DNA of 64,000 nt from Fidelibacterota bacterium (GCA_029936965.1 JAPYRG010000001.1:88685-152684); one strand, 5' to 3'. Shown: positions 26,265 through 36,079, numbered from the stretch's first letter. Made by a program: numbers and translations. Notes: generated by a model from the letters alone, not told the origin.

Positions 26265-28739
26265 ATGAGTAACAAGTTAATATCAGTTGTACTGATGCTC
26301 GTTTTTATGTGGCCTTTGACCGCTGCTGACCTTCCTGCGTATAAAAAGGAAGCTCATAAGTCAAATCGTCCCACAAAAGATCTTCGTAATATCGAAGGTG
26401 TTGGGACGGGGTTATATGTTATGGGATCAGATAACGACTATGACGTTGTTCATACGGAAGATAATGCTATGGTTGCGCAGTCATTTTATGGCAGAAGTCG
26501 CGGAACTGCAGATACACTACAATATGTACCTGCAGATGGCGCTTGGAATGGGCAGTTTATACAAAGCCCAGGAGATGGCATGATGGTTGTCTACAAAATG
26601 CCTGCCGATGGTATTATTAAAGGTATAAACGTCCCCGTTTATGAATGGGGAACCGGTGATCAACAACTAATGGTTTCTTTGCACACTATGTCTTATCCAA
26701 TGACTTCAGATGGCGCACAATATCCATTGAGCGCTGTTGATGGTGATGGTTGGATAGGTGGTTATGATATGGATGCAAATGGACATATGACAATATCAGG
26801 AACTACGTATACACCTGGTGGTACTGCAGCCGTTTGTGATGACGGTAGTGGTGCTGGTCCAGCTGGAAACACCGTTGCTGGATCACAAGATCCTTTGGGT
26901 GATGTAGAAGGTACGGGCCCAGCTGGTGTTCCAACACAAGGTCTGCTTTGGCCTGATGGTTTTTCAGCGGCAGTTATGACCCCTGATGCAAACCCTGCTG
27001 GAGCATCTAATTGGTTCGCAACTGTTGATTTAGGCACTGAGCCTGTAGTAACAGCTGGTACATGGGTTGGAATCCTGTTTGCATTTACTGGAGCAGGTGA
27101 TGGCACAGCGGATGAACCAACTGGTTTTTATTATGATGCTGCTGATGGTGTTGTAGATCCATGGATTTTCGCTAAATTCTATAATGGGTGTGGTGGAACT
27201 TCAGGAAATGGTGGATGGCACATTCGTCATTGGATGGTTAATGCACAGCTTGCTGTTGAATTAACAGGTGACCGTGGACCAGTCCTCACAAGCGTAAGTG
27301 CGCTTCCTACAACCTTGTCCACTGCAGATCGTGATATAGCAGTTAGCGTAACAGATGATAATCCTAGCGGTGAAGCTGCAGGTGTATCGACTGTAACGGT
27401 AAGTTATCAGCTTGATTCACTAACAGCTAATGTAGAATCTATTTCATTAGCACTTACAGACGGAACAAGTGAAGACGGTACTTGGACAGGTTCTTTTCCA
27501 GGACAAAGTCCAGGAACAACTGTATATTATTCAATATCAGCATATGATAATAATGCTAATGCAACAACTACAGCAACGGCATCGTATTTCATCTTTACCG
27601 CTAATGCAGGTAATGATCTGATTTTTAATAATCAGGATAAGCTATATGGAAGTCTTGCCTATTCGGCGCAGCTCTATTTTTATTGGGCAGCATTGAGTGC
27701 AACGGGCTTTGATATATGGGATGCTAGTTATGGTGGATTAACTGATGAATTAACAGGTCAATATGATGTTATAGTTGAAATGGCTGGTACTGGACCAACT
27801 TATATTAATGATGATGAAGTAACGAGTTGGTGGGCATCAGGTGATAAAGTATATCTGGTATTTGGCGATGAATGGCTAGGTGCGCGTTCAGGATGGGCAG
27901 ATGGCTCAACTGCAGCCGGATCTGTAGCACGTGAAGTACTCGGTATTGACGCTGAGTATAATGATATAGCGCCGGGATCAGGCGTTTCACGTTTGATGGC
28001 TCTTGAAGGTGACGTTTATTCTGGAGCCCTATGGACTTTCATGCAGAATGCTAATGCTGATTCAAGCTTGGATACATTAGGCACTGTTATGCCGGTTCAG
28101 TTGAATTACGATCCAGGTTATGAAACTGGCGGTAGCAACTGGCTTGATGGTGTTGATGCATTATCTAGTCATACCGTTAACATGACAGGTCTTGGTGGCA
28201 TATTGGATTCAACAGGCGCGCCAGCTGCAGATGCATCTGAGTATGATGTTATGATCTCAGGTCAAGCAGGTAATGGTGGAAGAAGTGCTTTCTTAGCTTT
28301 TGATCCTATTGCATTAAATACGCAAAGCGCGATGCCTCATGATGCTGGTTATGTTTGGGTTGGTGCACACCAATATTCAGGTGCAAGTGTTAGCCCTCTA
28401 GTATTGGCATATGAAGGCTTAGGTGCTGGTGTTAATACGGATAATGAGATTGCTATGCCTAATAGGTTTGAACTAAAAGGCAACTATCCAAATCCTTTTA
28501 ACCCAAGCACAAGCATTGCTTACAGCATTGATTTGAACAGTAACGTAAATGTAACAGTATATTCACTTCTTGGTGAAGAGATTGCTACATTGTTTGCTGG
28601 TGATATCACTCCAGGGACTCATGAAGTTCGTTGGAATGGTGTTGATAATGCTGGTGAAGCAGTTGCGTCAGGTGTATATATCTATCGTGTTGAAGCTAAT
28701 AATCAAGCCTTAACAGGAAAGATGATGCTATTGAAGTAA
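26265..28739 (+). CDS. Secreted surface protein with type-IX-style C-terminal domain
   Basis: I choose ATG 26265 because AAAGGAG precedes it by six bases and it opens a proper signal peptide (LISVVLMLVFMWPLTAA). The frame upstream to 26163 would run through the hairpins. The 824-residue product has an N-terminal beta-rich region with few cysteines, an Ig-like module near residues 350-445 (TYYSISAYDNNA type), and an alpha/beta region about 450-560. It ends with a C-terminal sorting domain: NRFELKGNYPNPFNPSTSI, NVTVYSLLGEEIATL, ASGVYIYRVEA, GKMMLLK. NPFNPST is the signature seen in Calditrichaeota/Marinimicrobia-type CTDs. No catalytic motif was recognised. Confidence 0.85.
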   Translation: MSNKLISVVLMLVFMWPLTAADLPAYKKEAHKSNRPTKDLRNIEGVGTGLYVMGSDNDYDVVHTEDNAMVAQSFYGRSRGTADTLQYVPADGAWNGQFIQSPGDGMMVVYKMPADGIIKGINVPVYEWGTGDQQLMVSLHTMSYPMTSDGAQYPLSAVDGDGWIGGYDMDANGHMTISGTTYTPGGTAAVCDDGSGAGPAGNTVAGSQDPLGDVEGTGPAGVPTQGLLWPDGFSAAVMTPDANPAGASNWFATVDLGTEPVVTAGTWVGILFAFTGAGDGTADEPTGFYYDAADGVVDPWIFAKFYNGCGGTSGNGGWHIRHWMVNAQLAVELTGDRGPVLTSVSALPTTLSTADRDIAVSVTDDNPSGEAAGVSTVTVSYQLDSLTANVESISLALTDGTSEDGTWTGSFPGQSPGTTVYYSISAYDNNANATTTATASYFIFTANAGNDLIFNNQDKLYGSLAYSAQLYFYWAALSATGFDIWDASYGGLTDELTGQYDVIVEMAGTGPTYINDDEVTSWWASGDKVYLVFGDEWLGARSGWADGSTAAGSVAREVLGIDAEYNDIAPGSGVSRLMALEGDVYSGALWTFMQNANADSSLDTLGTVMPVQLNYDPGYETGGSNWLDGVDALSSHTVNMTGLGGILDSTGAPAADASEYDVMISGQAGNGGRSAFLAFDPIALNTQSAMPHDAGYVWVGAHQYSGASVSPLVLAYEGLGAGVNTDNEIAMPNRFELKGNYPNPFNPSTSIAYSIDLNSNVNVTVYSLLGEEIATLFAGDITPGTHEVRWNGVDNAGEAVASGVYIYRVEANNQALTGKMMLLK

Positions 28740-28763
28740 CATCCATTTTATAATGGAGTTTAT

Positions 28764-28794
28764 AAAAAGGGCAGCTATTAATGCTGCCCTTTTT
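28764..28794 (+). terminator. Rho-independent terminator
   Basis: GGGCAGC (28769-28775) and GCTGCCC (28783-28789) form a perfect 7-bp GC-rich stem with loop TATTAAT, extended by flanking A5 and T5, with a T-rich tail. It closes the surface-protein block. Confidence 0.92.
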
Positions 28795-28848
28795 ATTTAT
28801 CGATGATTTGTTTATCAATTTCCTTTTTTAAAATATTTAATCAGAATT

Positions 28849-30123
28849 ATGAATCATATTTATAGAATAATAACACCACTTTTATTCTTATTATTCTTAT
28901 CGTGTCTGGATAAGAGCTTACCCCCAGTTGTTGCTGTTGTTGATGGTAATCCATTGCGGTCCAATGAATTCTTTTCTACTATCAATAGAAACGAATTTTT
29001 TAAGCTTAAATATTCAATCCGCAGGGAAAAGATTATGGATTTTGTATATATTTATCTTGCGGAGAAGGAAGCTAGAAAAAATAAAATTGTTTTACCAATT
29101 GACGAAATAAACTTACTAAAGACTAAAAAGAATCAATTATGTATAGACTTATTAGCTAGACAAGTTATTAAACCAAAATTATTAGAAGTTGATGTAACAA
29201 ATAAAATTATGGAATCATTAAAAACAGAACGATTTGTAAGCGAGATAGTTGTATTTCATAAATTTTCATTTGGACACGTAGAAGAAAGATCACCCCTGGA
29301 AGCAAGAAAACTATCTCAAATTATTATGAACCGCCTGCAATCTAAGAATATCACGTTTAATGAGGCAGTTTCTATCTATACTTCATTACCTGTATTAAAA
29401 ATAAAAAATGGAGTAGTTGGGTTTTTACCTTATGGATCATATCCAATAAATTATTGTGATGCTATATGGAATGCCCCCGAAGATACAATTATTGGTCCAA
29501 TAGAAACAGATTACGGATATCACATAGTACAATTGGGGGAGATTAAACAGTTAAAGAATTCATTTACAATGGATGAAGTAAATCAAGCTATTCTAAATGG
29601 TAAATATGGTGTGTTTAGTAATAAGATGGAAGATTTTGCAAGTGATTTACGAAAGAAACATAATTGTACTATTGATACAGTAGCGGTTATTGATCTGTAT
29701 AATAAATTAGAATTGATAAACACTCATAAGAAAATGATATTTAATGATTTATCTAAAGTTATTTATAATAAACCCATAGGATCATGTAACAATAAAGAGC
29801 TTTCTTTAGCTTGGTTTATTCAAAAAGCGAACCAACATGGACAAATAAATTCAGCAAGTATTCATGCCCCAATTGCCTTATTAAAAAATCTTACAGATAT
29901 ATTAAACCGTCATTTATCTGTACAATGGGTTATGGAAAATAATAATATAAATAAACTCCACATTTATCAAAAAGTTCATTTTATTGAATCAGAGATGTTA
30001 AAAGAAGCATATATAAAATCCGAATTAGAAAAGTCACCCGAATTAATTGAATCTAATATATTCAATCGCTTACTATTAGATCATGAAGTTCTGATAAGAG
30101 AAGATTTCTTAAATAAAAACTAG
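28849..30123 (+). CDS. Parvulin-type peptidyl-prolyl isomerase lipoprotein (SurA/PrsA-like)
   Basis: Lipobox FLSC places the lipidated Cys near residue 19. An N-terminal helical chaperone-like region (about 30-125) precedes one parvulin domain (about 130-245). That domain ends with the family's GVVGFLPYGSYP, TIIGPIETDYGYHIVQLGE pattern, of which the first Gly-Phe and the final GYHIV are the conserved core. A second helical region follows to residue 424. Such proteins help outer-membrane proteins fold in the periplasm. It is a lone rightward gene between the terminator at 28764 and the convergent M23 gene, three bases after its stop. Confidence 0.88.
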   Translation: MNHIYRIITPLLFLLFLSCLDKSLPPVVAVVDGNPLRSNEFFSTINRNEFFKLKYSIRREKIMDFVYIYLAEKEARKNKIVLPIDEINLLKTKKNQLCIDLLARQVIKPKLLEVDVTNKIMESLKTERFVSEIVVFHKFSFGHVEERSPLEARKLSQIIMNRLQSKNITFNEAVSIYTSLPVLKIKNGVVGFLPYGSYPINYCDAIWNAPEDTIIGPIETDYGYHIVQLGEIKQLKNSFTMDEVNQAILNGKYGVFSNKMEDFASDLRKKHNCTIDTVAVIDLYNKLELINTHKKMIFNDLSKVIYNKPIGSCNNKELSLAWFIQKANQHGQINSASIHAPIALLKNLTDILNRHLSVQWVMENNNINKLHIYQKVHFIESEMLKEAYIKSELEKSPELIESNIFNRLLLDHEVLIREDFLNKN

Positions 30124-30125
30124 TT

Positions 30126-31190
30126 TTAAATATCTAAAAATAAATTTTTTATAAAAGGATAAAGCACATCATATTTTTCACCTTGCCCTAGGTAATATTC
30201 TCCTGATTTATTTTGCAAAATCATTTCCCAATGTAAATGGGCTCCTGTTTTTTTCTTTAGAGTGCTATCTTCTGTACCAGAATTCCCTGACCTGCCTATC
30301 TCTTGACCTCTACGAATAGTAGACCCAATCCTAACGTTTGAATTTATATGAGATAAATGAGCATAAATGGTTATCGCACGATATCCAGAAACAAGATCAA
30401 AACCATGATCAATATAAACTGCTTGTCCAAGTAATAAATGTTCAAAAATATCCGATGGCGTTCTGCCGAGAATTTTTGTATCATTTAACACATCAAGTCT
30501 AAAATCAGCTTCCATTTCTTGATATCCATGTTCTGCCCGGACAACTACACCATCTGCAACAGACCGTACAGAGGACCCCCAGTTCACATAAAAATCAATA
30601 CCACGGTGTGTGCCATGCCTATATGCTCTAGGTGCATTAGGTAGAAGAAGCTGCTGATCCGGGACCTTAGTATCAATACAAGGAATAAGCAATTTTATGT
30701 TATTCAAATCTTTTAGTGTAGGAGGTGTTTTGGAAATAGAAAATAATGGTAAAATCGGGATCTTTTCCGGAGAATTGTATTTTTTTAGTATTTTATATAC
30801 TGTGGATTCTATTTGATTCTGATCAAGCTCAAGATTTATAATACTAGAATTATTGATAGATGAAAAACTCTTTATGCGAAAGTCTAACGCATCTTCTGGT
30901 AAAGAATTGATAATGACATCTTTTATTTCTGAAATAATACTATTTTCAACTACACCATCTAAGTATTGATCTACTACTATCGTATTATCATGCTCCATTA
31001 ACTGATGTAATGCTAATTCAAAAGAATTGGGCCCGTTTGAAATAGTTATAGTAGCAGACAACTTATCTTCTGAAAATGTTAAAATTGATATTCTATTCGT
31101 TCTTGATTGTGTTGAAATAGTTGGAGAGGTTGAACACCCAATAAAGAATGTTAGAATTAATAGATTTAATAATTTGTTAAAGGGCGTCAT
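30126..31190 (-). CDS. M23-family metallopeptidase lipoprotein
   Basis: Lipobox FIGC near residue 19 makes it a lipoprotein. The C-terminal 150 residues are a LytM/M23 domain: HRGIDFYVNWGSSVRSVADG gives the first zinc His and Asp (HxxxD), IYAHLSH the middle His, and GAHLHWEM the HxH. All zinc and catalytic residues are present, so an active glycyl or peptidoglycan endopeptidase is likely. Residues 30-190 are a family-less beta/alpha domain. Its start overlaps the stop of the AroQ-like gene by four bases; it is last in a seven-gene leftward operon. Confidence 0.9.
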   Translation of the reverse strand: MTPFNKLLNLLILTFFIGCSTSPTISTQSRTNRISILTFSEDKLSATITISNGPNSFELALHQLMEHDNTIVVDQYLDGVVENSIISEIKDVIINSLPEDALDFRIKSFSSINNSSIINLELDQNQIESTVYKILKKYNSPEKIPILPLFSISKTPPTLKDLNNIKLLIPCIDTKVPDQQLLLPNAPRAYRHGTHRGIDFYVNWGSSVRSVADGVVVRAEHGYQEMEADFRLDVLNDTKILGRTPSDIFEHLLLGQAVYIDHGFDLVSGYRAITIYAHLSHINSNVRIGSTIRRGQEIGRSGNSGTEDSTLKKKTGAHLHWEMILQNKSGEYYLGQGEKYDVLYPFIKNLFLDI

Positions 31191-31627
31191 TCAGATAAGT
31201 GATTAACAAGCAAGTCTAATGCATCAATAAATATAGATAGTGGGTGACCGCATAAAGATTGAATGCATATCGAACTAAGAATCGATGAGTCCCTGTTTCT
31301 TTCAGACTCGTATTCAGGAGTAAAGAATACTTCATACATTGGTATAGATACTGCTTTAAGACATTCTTTTAATGAATACTCATATCTAGCCCAGGCCATT
31401 GGCGCAATAATAATTCCATTTGCCCAATTTTTATTACGATGTATTGATGTCATTGCTCTTTCAATTTTGTGAGATTGCAGAATTTTTAATTTGATTTCTT
31501 CTGGTCGTTTATGGGCTTGTTTGCGCAGTCCTTGATTGACCTTATCTAAGGTTACTTGCTCACCAATTTTTGATGAACTTAATCCTATGAGATTAAGATT
31601 TGGTCCTTGAATAATTAAGATATTCAT
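31187..31627 (-). CDS. AroQ (type II 3-dehydroquinase)-like protein lacking catalytic residues
   Basis: The fold is recognisable: ILIIQGPNLNLIG at residues 3-15 matches the type II dehydroquinase start, and length (146) is normal. However, the key residues are changed. The catalytic Tyr expected around residues 22-23 is absent (KIGEQ), the Asn-Pro of NPxAxTH is Ala75-Pro76, and the catalytic His is Arg81 (AWARYE). The substrate-binding Asn after EGEL-type QSN is Lys/Ile (QSHKIE), and the HxSN segment is FFTP at 101-104. I infer a non-dehydroquinase role, binding or novel enzyme. It lies between a membrane-protein gene and the M23 lipoprotein rather than with shikimate genes. Confidence 0.75.
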   Translation of the reverse strand: MNILIIQGPNLNLIGLSSSKIGEQVTLDKVNQGLRKQAHKRPEEIKLKILQSHKIERAMTSIHRNKNWANGIIIAPMAWARYEYSLKECLKAVSIPMYEVFFTPEYESERNRDSSILSSICIQSLCGHPLSIFIDALDLLVNHLSE

Positions 31628-31632
31628 AATAA

Positions 31633-32019
31633 TTAATTCAATGGAATTAGATTTCCCATAATATATCCAATTATTATTCCAACTAGTATTGCAACTGTTA
31701 GGACCCTAGACTTCACCAATTCTTTTGAATAACCTTTTTTAATTGCTACAATACTTACTCCATGACCAAGAGCATTGATTAACCAAAAGAACGGTATAGT
31801 TACTATTTTTACTAAAAGCGGCCCAACGATTGGAACCATTGCAATTAATGCACCTAATCCGGTAAATACCTGTGTGAAAACACCTAGTATTACCGTTGAC
31901 AGGACCACTATTTTTTGATCTATTCCATATTGTAAAGAAATAGTAATTCCTACTGCAATAAACAACCAAAGAACCAGGTGAAATTTATACTGTTTGAAAA
32001 ATCTTTTCTTTTCATTCAT
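31633..32019 (-). CDS. Small four-TM membrane protein, unknown
   Basis: This 128-residue protein has hydrophobic segments near 13-31, 36-56, 58-85 and 103-125, with few charges apart from the basic N-terminus and the KKGYSKELVKSR loop. I recognise no family. Its start overlaps the stop of the DUF3108-like gene by eight bases and its stop lies five bases before the AroQ-like start, so it is part of the same operon. Confidence 0.7.
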   Translation of the reverse strand: MNEKKRFFKQYKFHLVLWLFIAVGITISLQYGIDQKIVVLSTVILGVFTQVFTGLGALIAMVPIVGPLLVKIVTIPFFWLINALGHGVSIVAIKKGYSKELVKSRVLTVAILVGIIIGYIMGNLIPLN

Positions 32020-32710
32020 TGATTATAATTGCCTCTAGAGGAAAACCGTATACCATTGCTGATGCTTTAATAATACGTTTATTATTATTCTTTTCCACCC
32101 AAATTTGTCTAATACTATTATGATAAATAATATTCTCCATAAAATAATCAGATTCTTCAACACCACATTTTTCTTGCTCAAGTTTTATTAGATCCAACCG
32201 AAAATGATCACACAGAATTTGTTTATTTAATGCAAGAACGCTTACTGTATCTGACCAAAGGAACCTACCTTTATATGTGCATGATTCATGATCCACTGGA
32301 AACCATTTTGTATCTAAATACTCATATGATTCTAATGAAACTCTTGCCAACAATGTGAATATGGTTTGTATTGAATCTATGATAGCGGTTTTTATATCAC
32401 CAAGAACCAATGTGCTATCACCTATATTATACTTCCAAGTAAGCTCTTGCGTAAAATCGCCCTGCTTAATGTTTTTTGTATATTTTCTTAGTCCAAAGTT
32501 ATCTGTATTGTAAAATGTTGAATAACTATTCTTATGTGGCCAGATATAATTTACTAATCCGATAGATTTAGTCTTAAAAAGAACTTCTCCTGGATTATTA
32601 ATCATTTCAACTTGAGCTACCGGTATAGACCATAGAGATATATTATATTTCTCAGCAAATAAAAATGTGAAGCAGATTAAAATAAATAGAAATTTTTTAT
32701 ACAAATACAT
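32012..32710 (-). CDS. DUF3108-like exported protein
   Basis: A signal peptide (FLFILICFTFLFA) is followed by about 210 residues resembling DUF3108: YNISLWSIPVAQVEM near the start, then SIGLVNYIWPHKNSYSTFYN and a Cys-containing YKGRFLWSDTVSVLALN region. DUF3108 proteins are LolA/lipocalin-like beta structures in the periplasm whose function is not established. It follows a glycosyltransferase in the operon by eight bases. Assignment is by pattern and is moderately sure. Confidence 0.7.
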   Translation of the reverse strand: MYLYKKFLFILICFTFLFAEKYNISLWSIPVAQVEMINNPGEVLFKTKSIGLVNYIWPHKNSYSTFYNTDNFGLRKYTKNIKQGDFTQELTWKYNIGDSTLVLGDIKTAIIDSIQTIFTLLARVSLESYEYLDTKWFPVDHESCTYKGRFLWSDTVSVLALNKQILCDHFRLDLIKLEQEKCGVEESDYFMENIIYHNSIRQIWVEKNNNKRIIKASAMVYGFPLEAIIINE

Positions 32711-32718
32711 TTATATAT

Positions 32719-33819
32719 TTATTCTTTCCATGTGAACCAACCAAGTAACCCCAATACACCAGTTAATGGTATACAAATAGGTTGAAAAATACTCCAAGTA
32801 ATAAAATGAATTTTCTTAAATGAAACATTTAATTTTACGGAACCAGTATAGAGCACTAAGCCATCACTAATTATTTTTATAATAAATAAAAACAAAAATA
32901 TGGAAAGCACCTTCTTATTCCATAATGCAATAATTAATACGGAATTAGATATAAAGGCTATAATCAAAAAAAATAGAAATAGAATATTTGTTTCCCATAA
33001 AGATCGTGAGTTAGAAGCCCATCGTATGCGTTGATTAATAAATGCTTTAATAGATGGAGCCGGCTGCGTGTAAATAAAGCTATTTGGATCTGTATTAAAA
33101 TGTATATCATAGTGTCTAGATATAGATTGCACCAAATACATATCATCTCCAGAAACAGTTTTAGCGACAGGCAGGAAGCCCCCTATTTTTTCAAATGCGT
33201 TTCTTTTATATGCAATATTTTGCCCAGAACCAGACCAACCTTTTTTCCAACCAATAACTCCAGCATTTGAAGCCATAATTCCAAGAAAATCAACTGATTG
33301 ATATTGATTAAAAAATGATGGGTTTGACAAATTAATAGATGATCTCCCCACAACAATTCCAGTATTATCATCAAACGAACTTACCATGCTGCGCGACCAC
33401 CCTTTTGGGACTATACAATCGCCATCTGTCGATAGAATTATTTCTCCATTTGTATTATTTATTCCGCATGTTAGCGCATATTTCTTAGGGGTCATATGAT
33501 CGGGTTTCTCTTCTAATTGTATGCCCTTTACAAAAGGATATAGGTTTGAGAAATTATTGATTATTTGCCAACTACCATCAGTGGATCGATCACTTACAAT
33601 GACTATCTCCATCTTTTCTTTTGGGTAATCCTGTTCAACCAGGCTGTTTAGTAGTAGTTGTAAATTAGACTCTTCATTACGAGCTGCAACAACAATTGAA
33701 ATTGTAGGTAAATATTCTTTTCTATTAAAAATTTTTAACCGATGTAATCCGATAGTGAAATATATTGTAAATAGAGAGTACAAACATAAACTACCGTACA
33801 AAAAGTAGATTAATATCAC
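32719..33819 (-). CDS. Membrane glycosyltransferase, family GT2 (processive type)
   Basis: It starts at GTG 33819, one base after the MgtE stop. One N-terminal TM (about 2-22) is followed by a GT-A domain: TISIVVAARNEESNLQLLLN, VIVSDRSTDGSW, LSTDGDCIVP (DxD-type metal site), SGDDMYL and QRIRWAS (QxxRW). C-terminal TMs lie at about 280-300, 305-330 and 340-362. QxxRW and the membrane helices are typical of processive enzymes such as cellulose or hyaluronan synthase relatives and of ceramide glucosyltransferases. The acceptor is unknown. Confidence 0.88.
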   Translation of the reverse strand: MILIYFLYGSLCLYSLFTIYFTIGLHRLKIFNRKEYLPTISIVVAARNEESNLQLLLNSLVEQDYPKEKMEIVIVSDRSTDGSWQIINNFSNLYPFVKGIQLEEKPDHMTPKKYALTCGINNTNGEIILSTDGDCIVPKGWSRSMVSSFDDNTGIVVGRSSINLSNPSFFNQYQSVDFLGIMASNAGVIGWKKGWSGSGQNIAYKRNAFEKIGGFLPVAKTVSGDDMYLVQSISRHYDIHFNTDPNSFIYTQPAPSIKAFINQRIRWASNSRSLWETNILFLFFLIIAFISNSVLIIALWNKKVLSIFLFLFIIKIISDGLVLYTGSVKLNVSFKKIHFITWSIFQPICIPLTGVLGLLGWFTWKE

Positions 33820-33820
33820 T

Positions 33821-35191
33821 TTAAACGCTTAGAAAATAATTTGCTATTCCTAAATATAATGATACCCCAAGTATATCAATGCTTGTTGTAACAAAAGGTC
33901 CTGTGGCAATAGCAGGGTCAACGTCAAGTCGTTGTAATAATAGAGGGACTAAAGATCCAAAAGCTGTAGCTATAAACATAGATCCCGCCATTCCAAGCCC
34001 AACAACTAAACCAAGATATGGTGAGATATCAACAAACTGTATTATGGCAAATAACCCTAACATTAACCCATATAAAATCCCAAGAATAATCCCTACACGT
34101 ATTTCTTTTAAAATGATTGTTAAATTATTTCCCACATTCACTCGTCCTGTTGCGAGTCCTCGTACAACCAATGTTGATGTTTGAGTACCAATATTACCAC
34201 CCATTCCAATTATTACAGGTATAAATGCAGCAAGAGCAAGGGTATCTTTTAATGTATTATCAAAGAAACCAATTATTGCAGCCGCACAAATACCACCAAT
34301 CCAACTTGCGAATAGCCAGGGGAGTCTGCTTCTTGCATTATCCCATGAAGACCTCATTAGTATTTCTCTATCTTTACCTGCACCAGCCATTTGAAAGAAG
34401 TCTTCAGTTGCCTCTTCTCTAATTACATCAACAATTTCATCTACAGTAACTATACCAAGTAATTGACCTTCTTTATCAACAACTGGTACTGCAAGATAAT
34501 TATATTGAGAAACAATTCGCGCTACTTCTTCTTGATCTGTTTCAGGGCGCACAGACTGCAAGGAACGTATCATCATATCTTTTAATCTTGTATTTTGCGG
34601 TGTTGTTACAAGATCTCGTAAAGAAATAACCCCAACAAGTATTTCACCATCATCAATGACGTATAGATAAAAAACCATTTCAGAAGATTCATGATCTTGA
34701 AGTGCATTAATAGCATCTTTAGCTATTGTATTTTCATGAAGTGTAAATACATCTGTATACATTAAAGAACCAGCGCTATCATCAGGATATCCCATGATCT
34801 CTTCAAGTTCTTCTTGTTCTTCACTTTTCAGTAGATCCAAAATTGCTTGTGAAGACCTTTCGTCAAGGATACTTAGAATAGATGTTTTATCATTTGAAGT
34901 AGTGAATTGAATTAATTCAGCAACATGCTCTGCAGATTCATTTTCTATAATTCTTTTTATAATTAATTCATCTAATTCTCCTAAGAATTCACCAGTATGC
35001 TCTCCTGGGCGCATAATAGAAAACAATTTATTTTGTTCGTGTTCATTGAAAAATCTAAAAAGTAGAGCCAAATCAGCAGGGTGGGTTTTTTCTATAAGCT
35101 TACCAAGATTTGTATTTGCTTTTCTTCTTAATAGTCGGCGAAAGGTATCCCTTAGAATGTTAATTTCATTACTTATCATCCTTTGTCGCAT
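33821..35191 (-). CDS. mgtE: Magnesium transporter MgtE
   Basis: The standard architecture is complete at 456 residues: MgtE_N superhelix (about 25-130; TSNDKTSILSILDE), two CBS domains (about 140-260; GVISLRDLV, LAVPVVDKEGQLLGIVTVDEIVD) and a five-TM channel domain (about 285-455) with RLPWLFASWIGG and IGMGGNIGTQTSTLVVRGLATG, the pore signature. The cytosolic domains sense Mg2+ and close the pore when it is high. It starts three bases after the CPBP protease stop. Start choice between residue 1 and Met5 is open. Confidence 0.96.
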   Translation of the reverse strand: MRQRMISNEINILRDTFRRLLRRKANTNLGKLIEKTHPADLALLFRFFNEHEQNKLFSIMRPGEHTGEFLGELDELIIKRIIENESAEHVAELIQFTTSNDKTSILSILDERSSQAILDLLKSEEQEELEEIMGYPDDSAGSLMYTDVFTLHENTIAKDAINALQDHESSEMVFYLYVIDDGEILVGVISLRDLVTTPQNTRLKDMMIRSLQSVRPETDQEEVARIVSQYNYLAVPVVDKEGQLLGIVTVDEIVDVIREEATEDFFQMAGAGKDREILMRSSWDNARSRLPWLFASWIGGICAAAIIGFFDNTLKDTLALAAFIPVIIGMGGNIGTQTSTLVVRGLATGRVNVGNNLTIILKEIRVGIILGILYGLMLGLFAIIQFVDISPYLGLVVGLGMAGSMFIATAFGSLVPLLLQRLDVDPAIATGPFVTTSIDILGVSLYLGIANYFLSV

Positions 35192-35193
35192 AA

Positions 35194-35991
35194 TTATACC
35201 TGAGGTGATTTATTTAAATTATAAAAACCAAATGATAAACTACAAATTGCTAAAAAAAGAATTAAAGGTGACACATGGTTATTCCAAAGATAATAAGGAT
35301 TAATTGATTCAGAATAATTTGTCAATATTAACGCCGCACCATTGTTAAGGCTATGTAGAACTAAGCTAGTTAAAATTGAGCCAGTTTTCCAAGCAAGATA
35401 CCCAAGAATCACGCCTAACAAATAAATTTGTATTATCCATACAGGATTCATATGTATAAAAGCAAAAAATAAACTCGTCACTAATACAGCTCTAGTTATA
35501 TCTTGCCAAGACTCCTCCAATTTCTTTTGTAAAAACCCCCGAAATAGAATTTCTTCTCCAAGAGGAGCCAACACAACAACGGTTGTAGATAGGAGCAACC
35601 CTATGAATGAGTAATCAATAATTAGAATATCAGTTAATTGAGCCAATTCTTCTTCAGCTCCAAAAATAAAGGATAAAATTCGATCCATTTCATCTACAAT
35701 TGGTATTAGACCTATAGATATACATATTGCGCTTAAAAGTATAGGTGCAGATATTAACTTTAATCGCAAGCTATGTATAATGGGTTCCTTTCTGCTAATT
35801 AAAAATAACAAAAGGGGAATTATCATAAAACCCTGACCTACAAAGAGGGCAATGTAGTTGTATGTGTTTTGGCTATGTTCGTTAGGCTGTACGGTTCCTG
35901 CTGCCGCAATAATTGATGCTATTACGAGCGAAGAGAGCACAGAAAAAATGACCACTCCAAAGGCTAGTTTGACTGAAACAGTTTGGTTCAT
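35194..35991 (-). CDS. CPBP-family intramembrane metalloprotease
   Basis: Eight hydrophobic segments in 265 residues include the CPBP/Abi motif 1 GEEILFRGFLQKKLE (EExxxR, about residues 143-152) and motif 2 FAFIHMNP (FxxxH), with a third conserved region LTSLVLHSLNNGAAL giving HxxxN. All catalytic glutamates and histidines are present. Family members (Rce1-like) cleave membrane-embedded peptides; in bacteria they act in bacteriocin self-immunity or peptide processing. It is the first gene of the leftward operon that includes MgtE and a glycosyltransferase. Confidence 0.9.
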   Translation of the reverse strand: MNQTVSVKLAFGVVIFSVLSSLVIASIIAAAGTVQPNEHSQNTYNYIALFVGQGFMIIPLLLFLISRKEPIIHSLRLKLISAPILLSAICISIGLIPIVDEMDRILSFIFGAEEELAQLTDILIIDYSFIGLLLSTTVVVLAPLGEEILFRGFLQKKLEESWQDITRAVLVTSLFFAFIHMNPVWIIQIYLLGVILGYLAWKTGSILTSLVLHSLNNGAALILTNYSESINPYYLWNNHVSPLILFLAICSLSFGFYNLNKSPQV

Positions 35992-36079
35992 ATGTTAATT
36001 CAGACCCAGGTTTATCCTGTTCTTGTAATTCCATTCACAAAAATTACGGTTATTGGCTTTTAAACGAAAGAAGTTCAGT

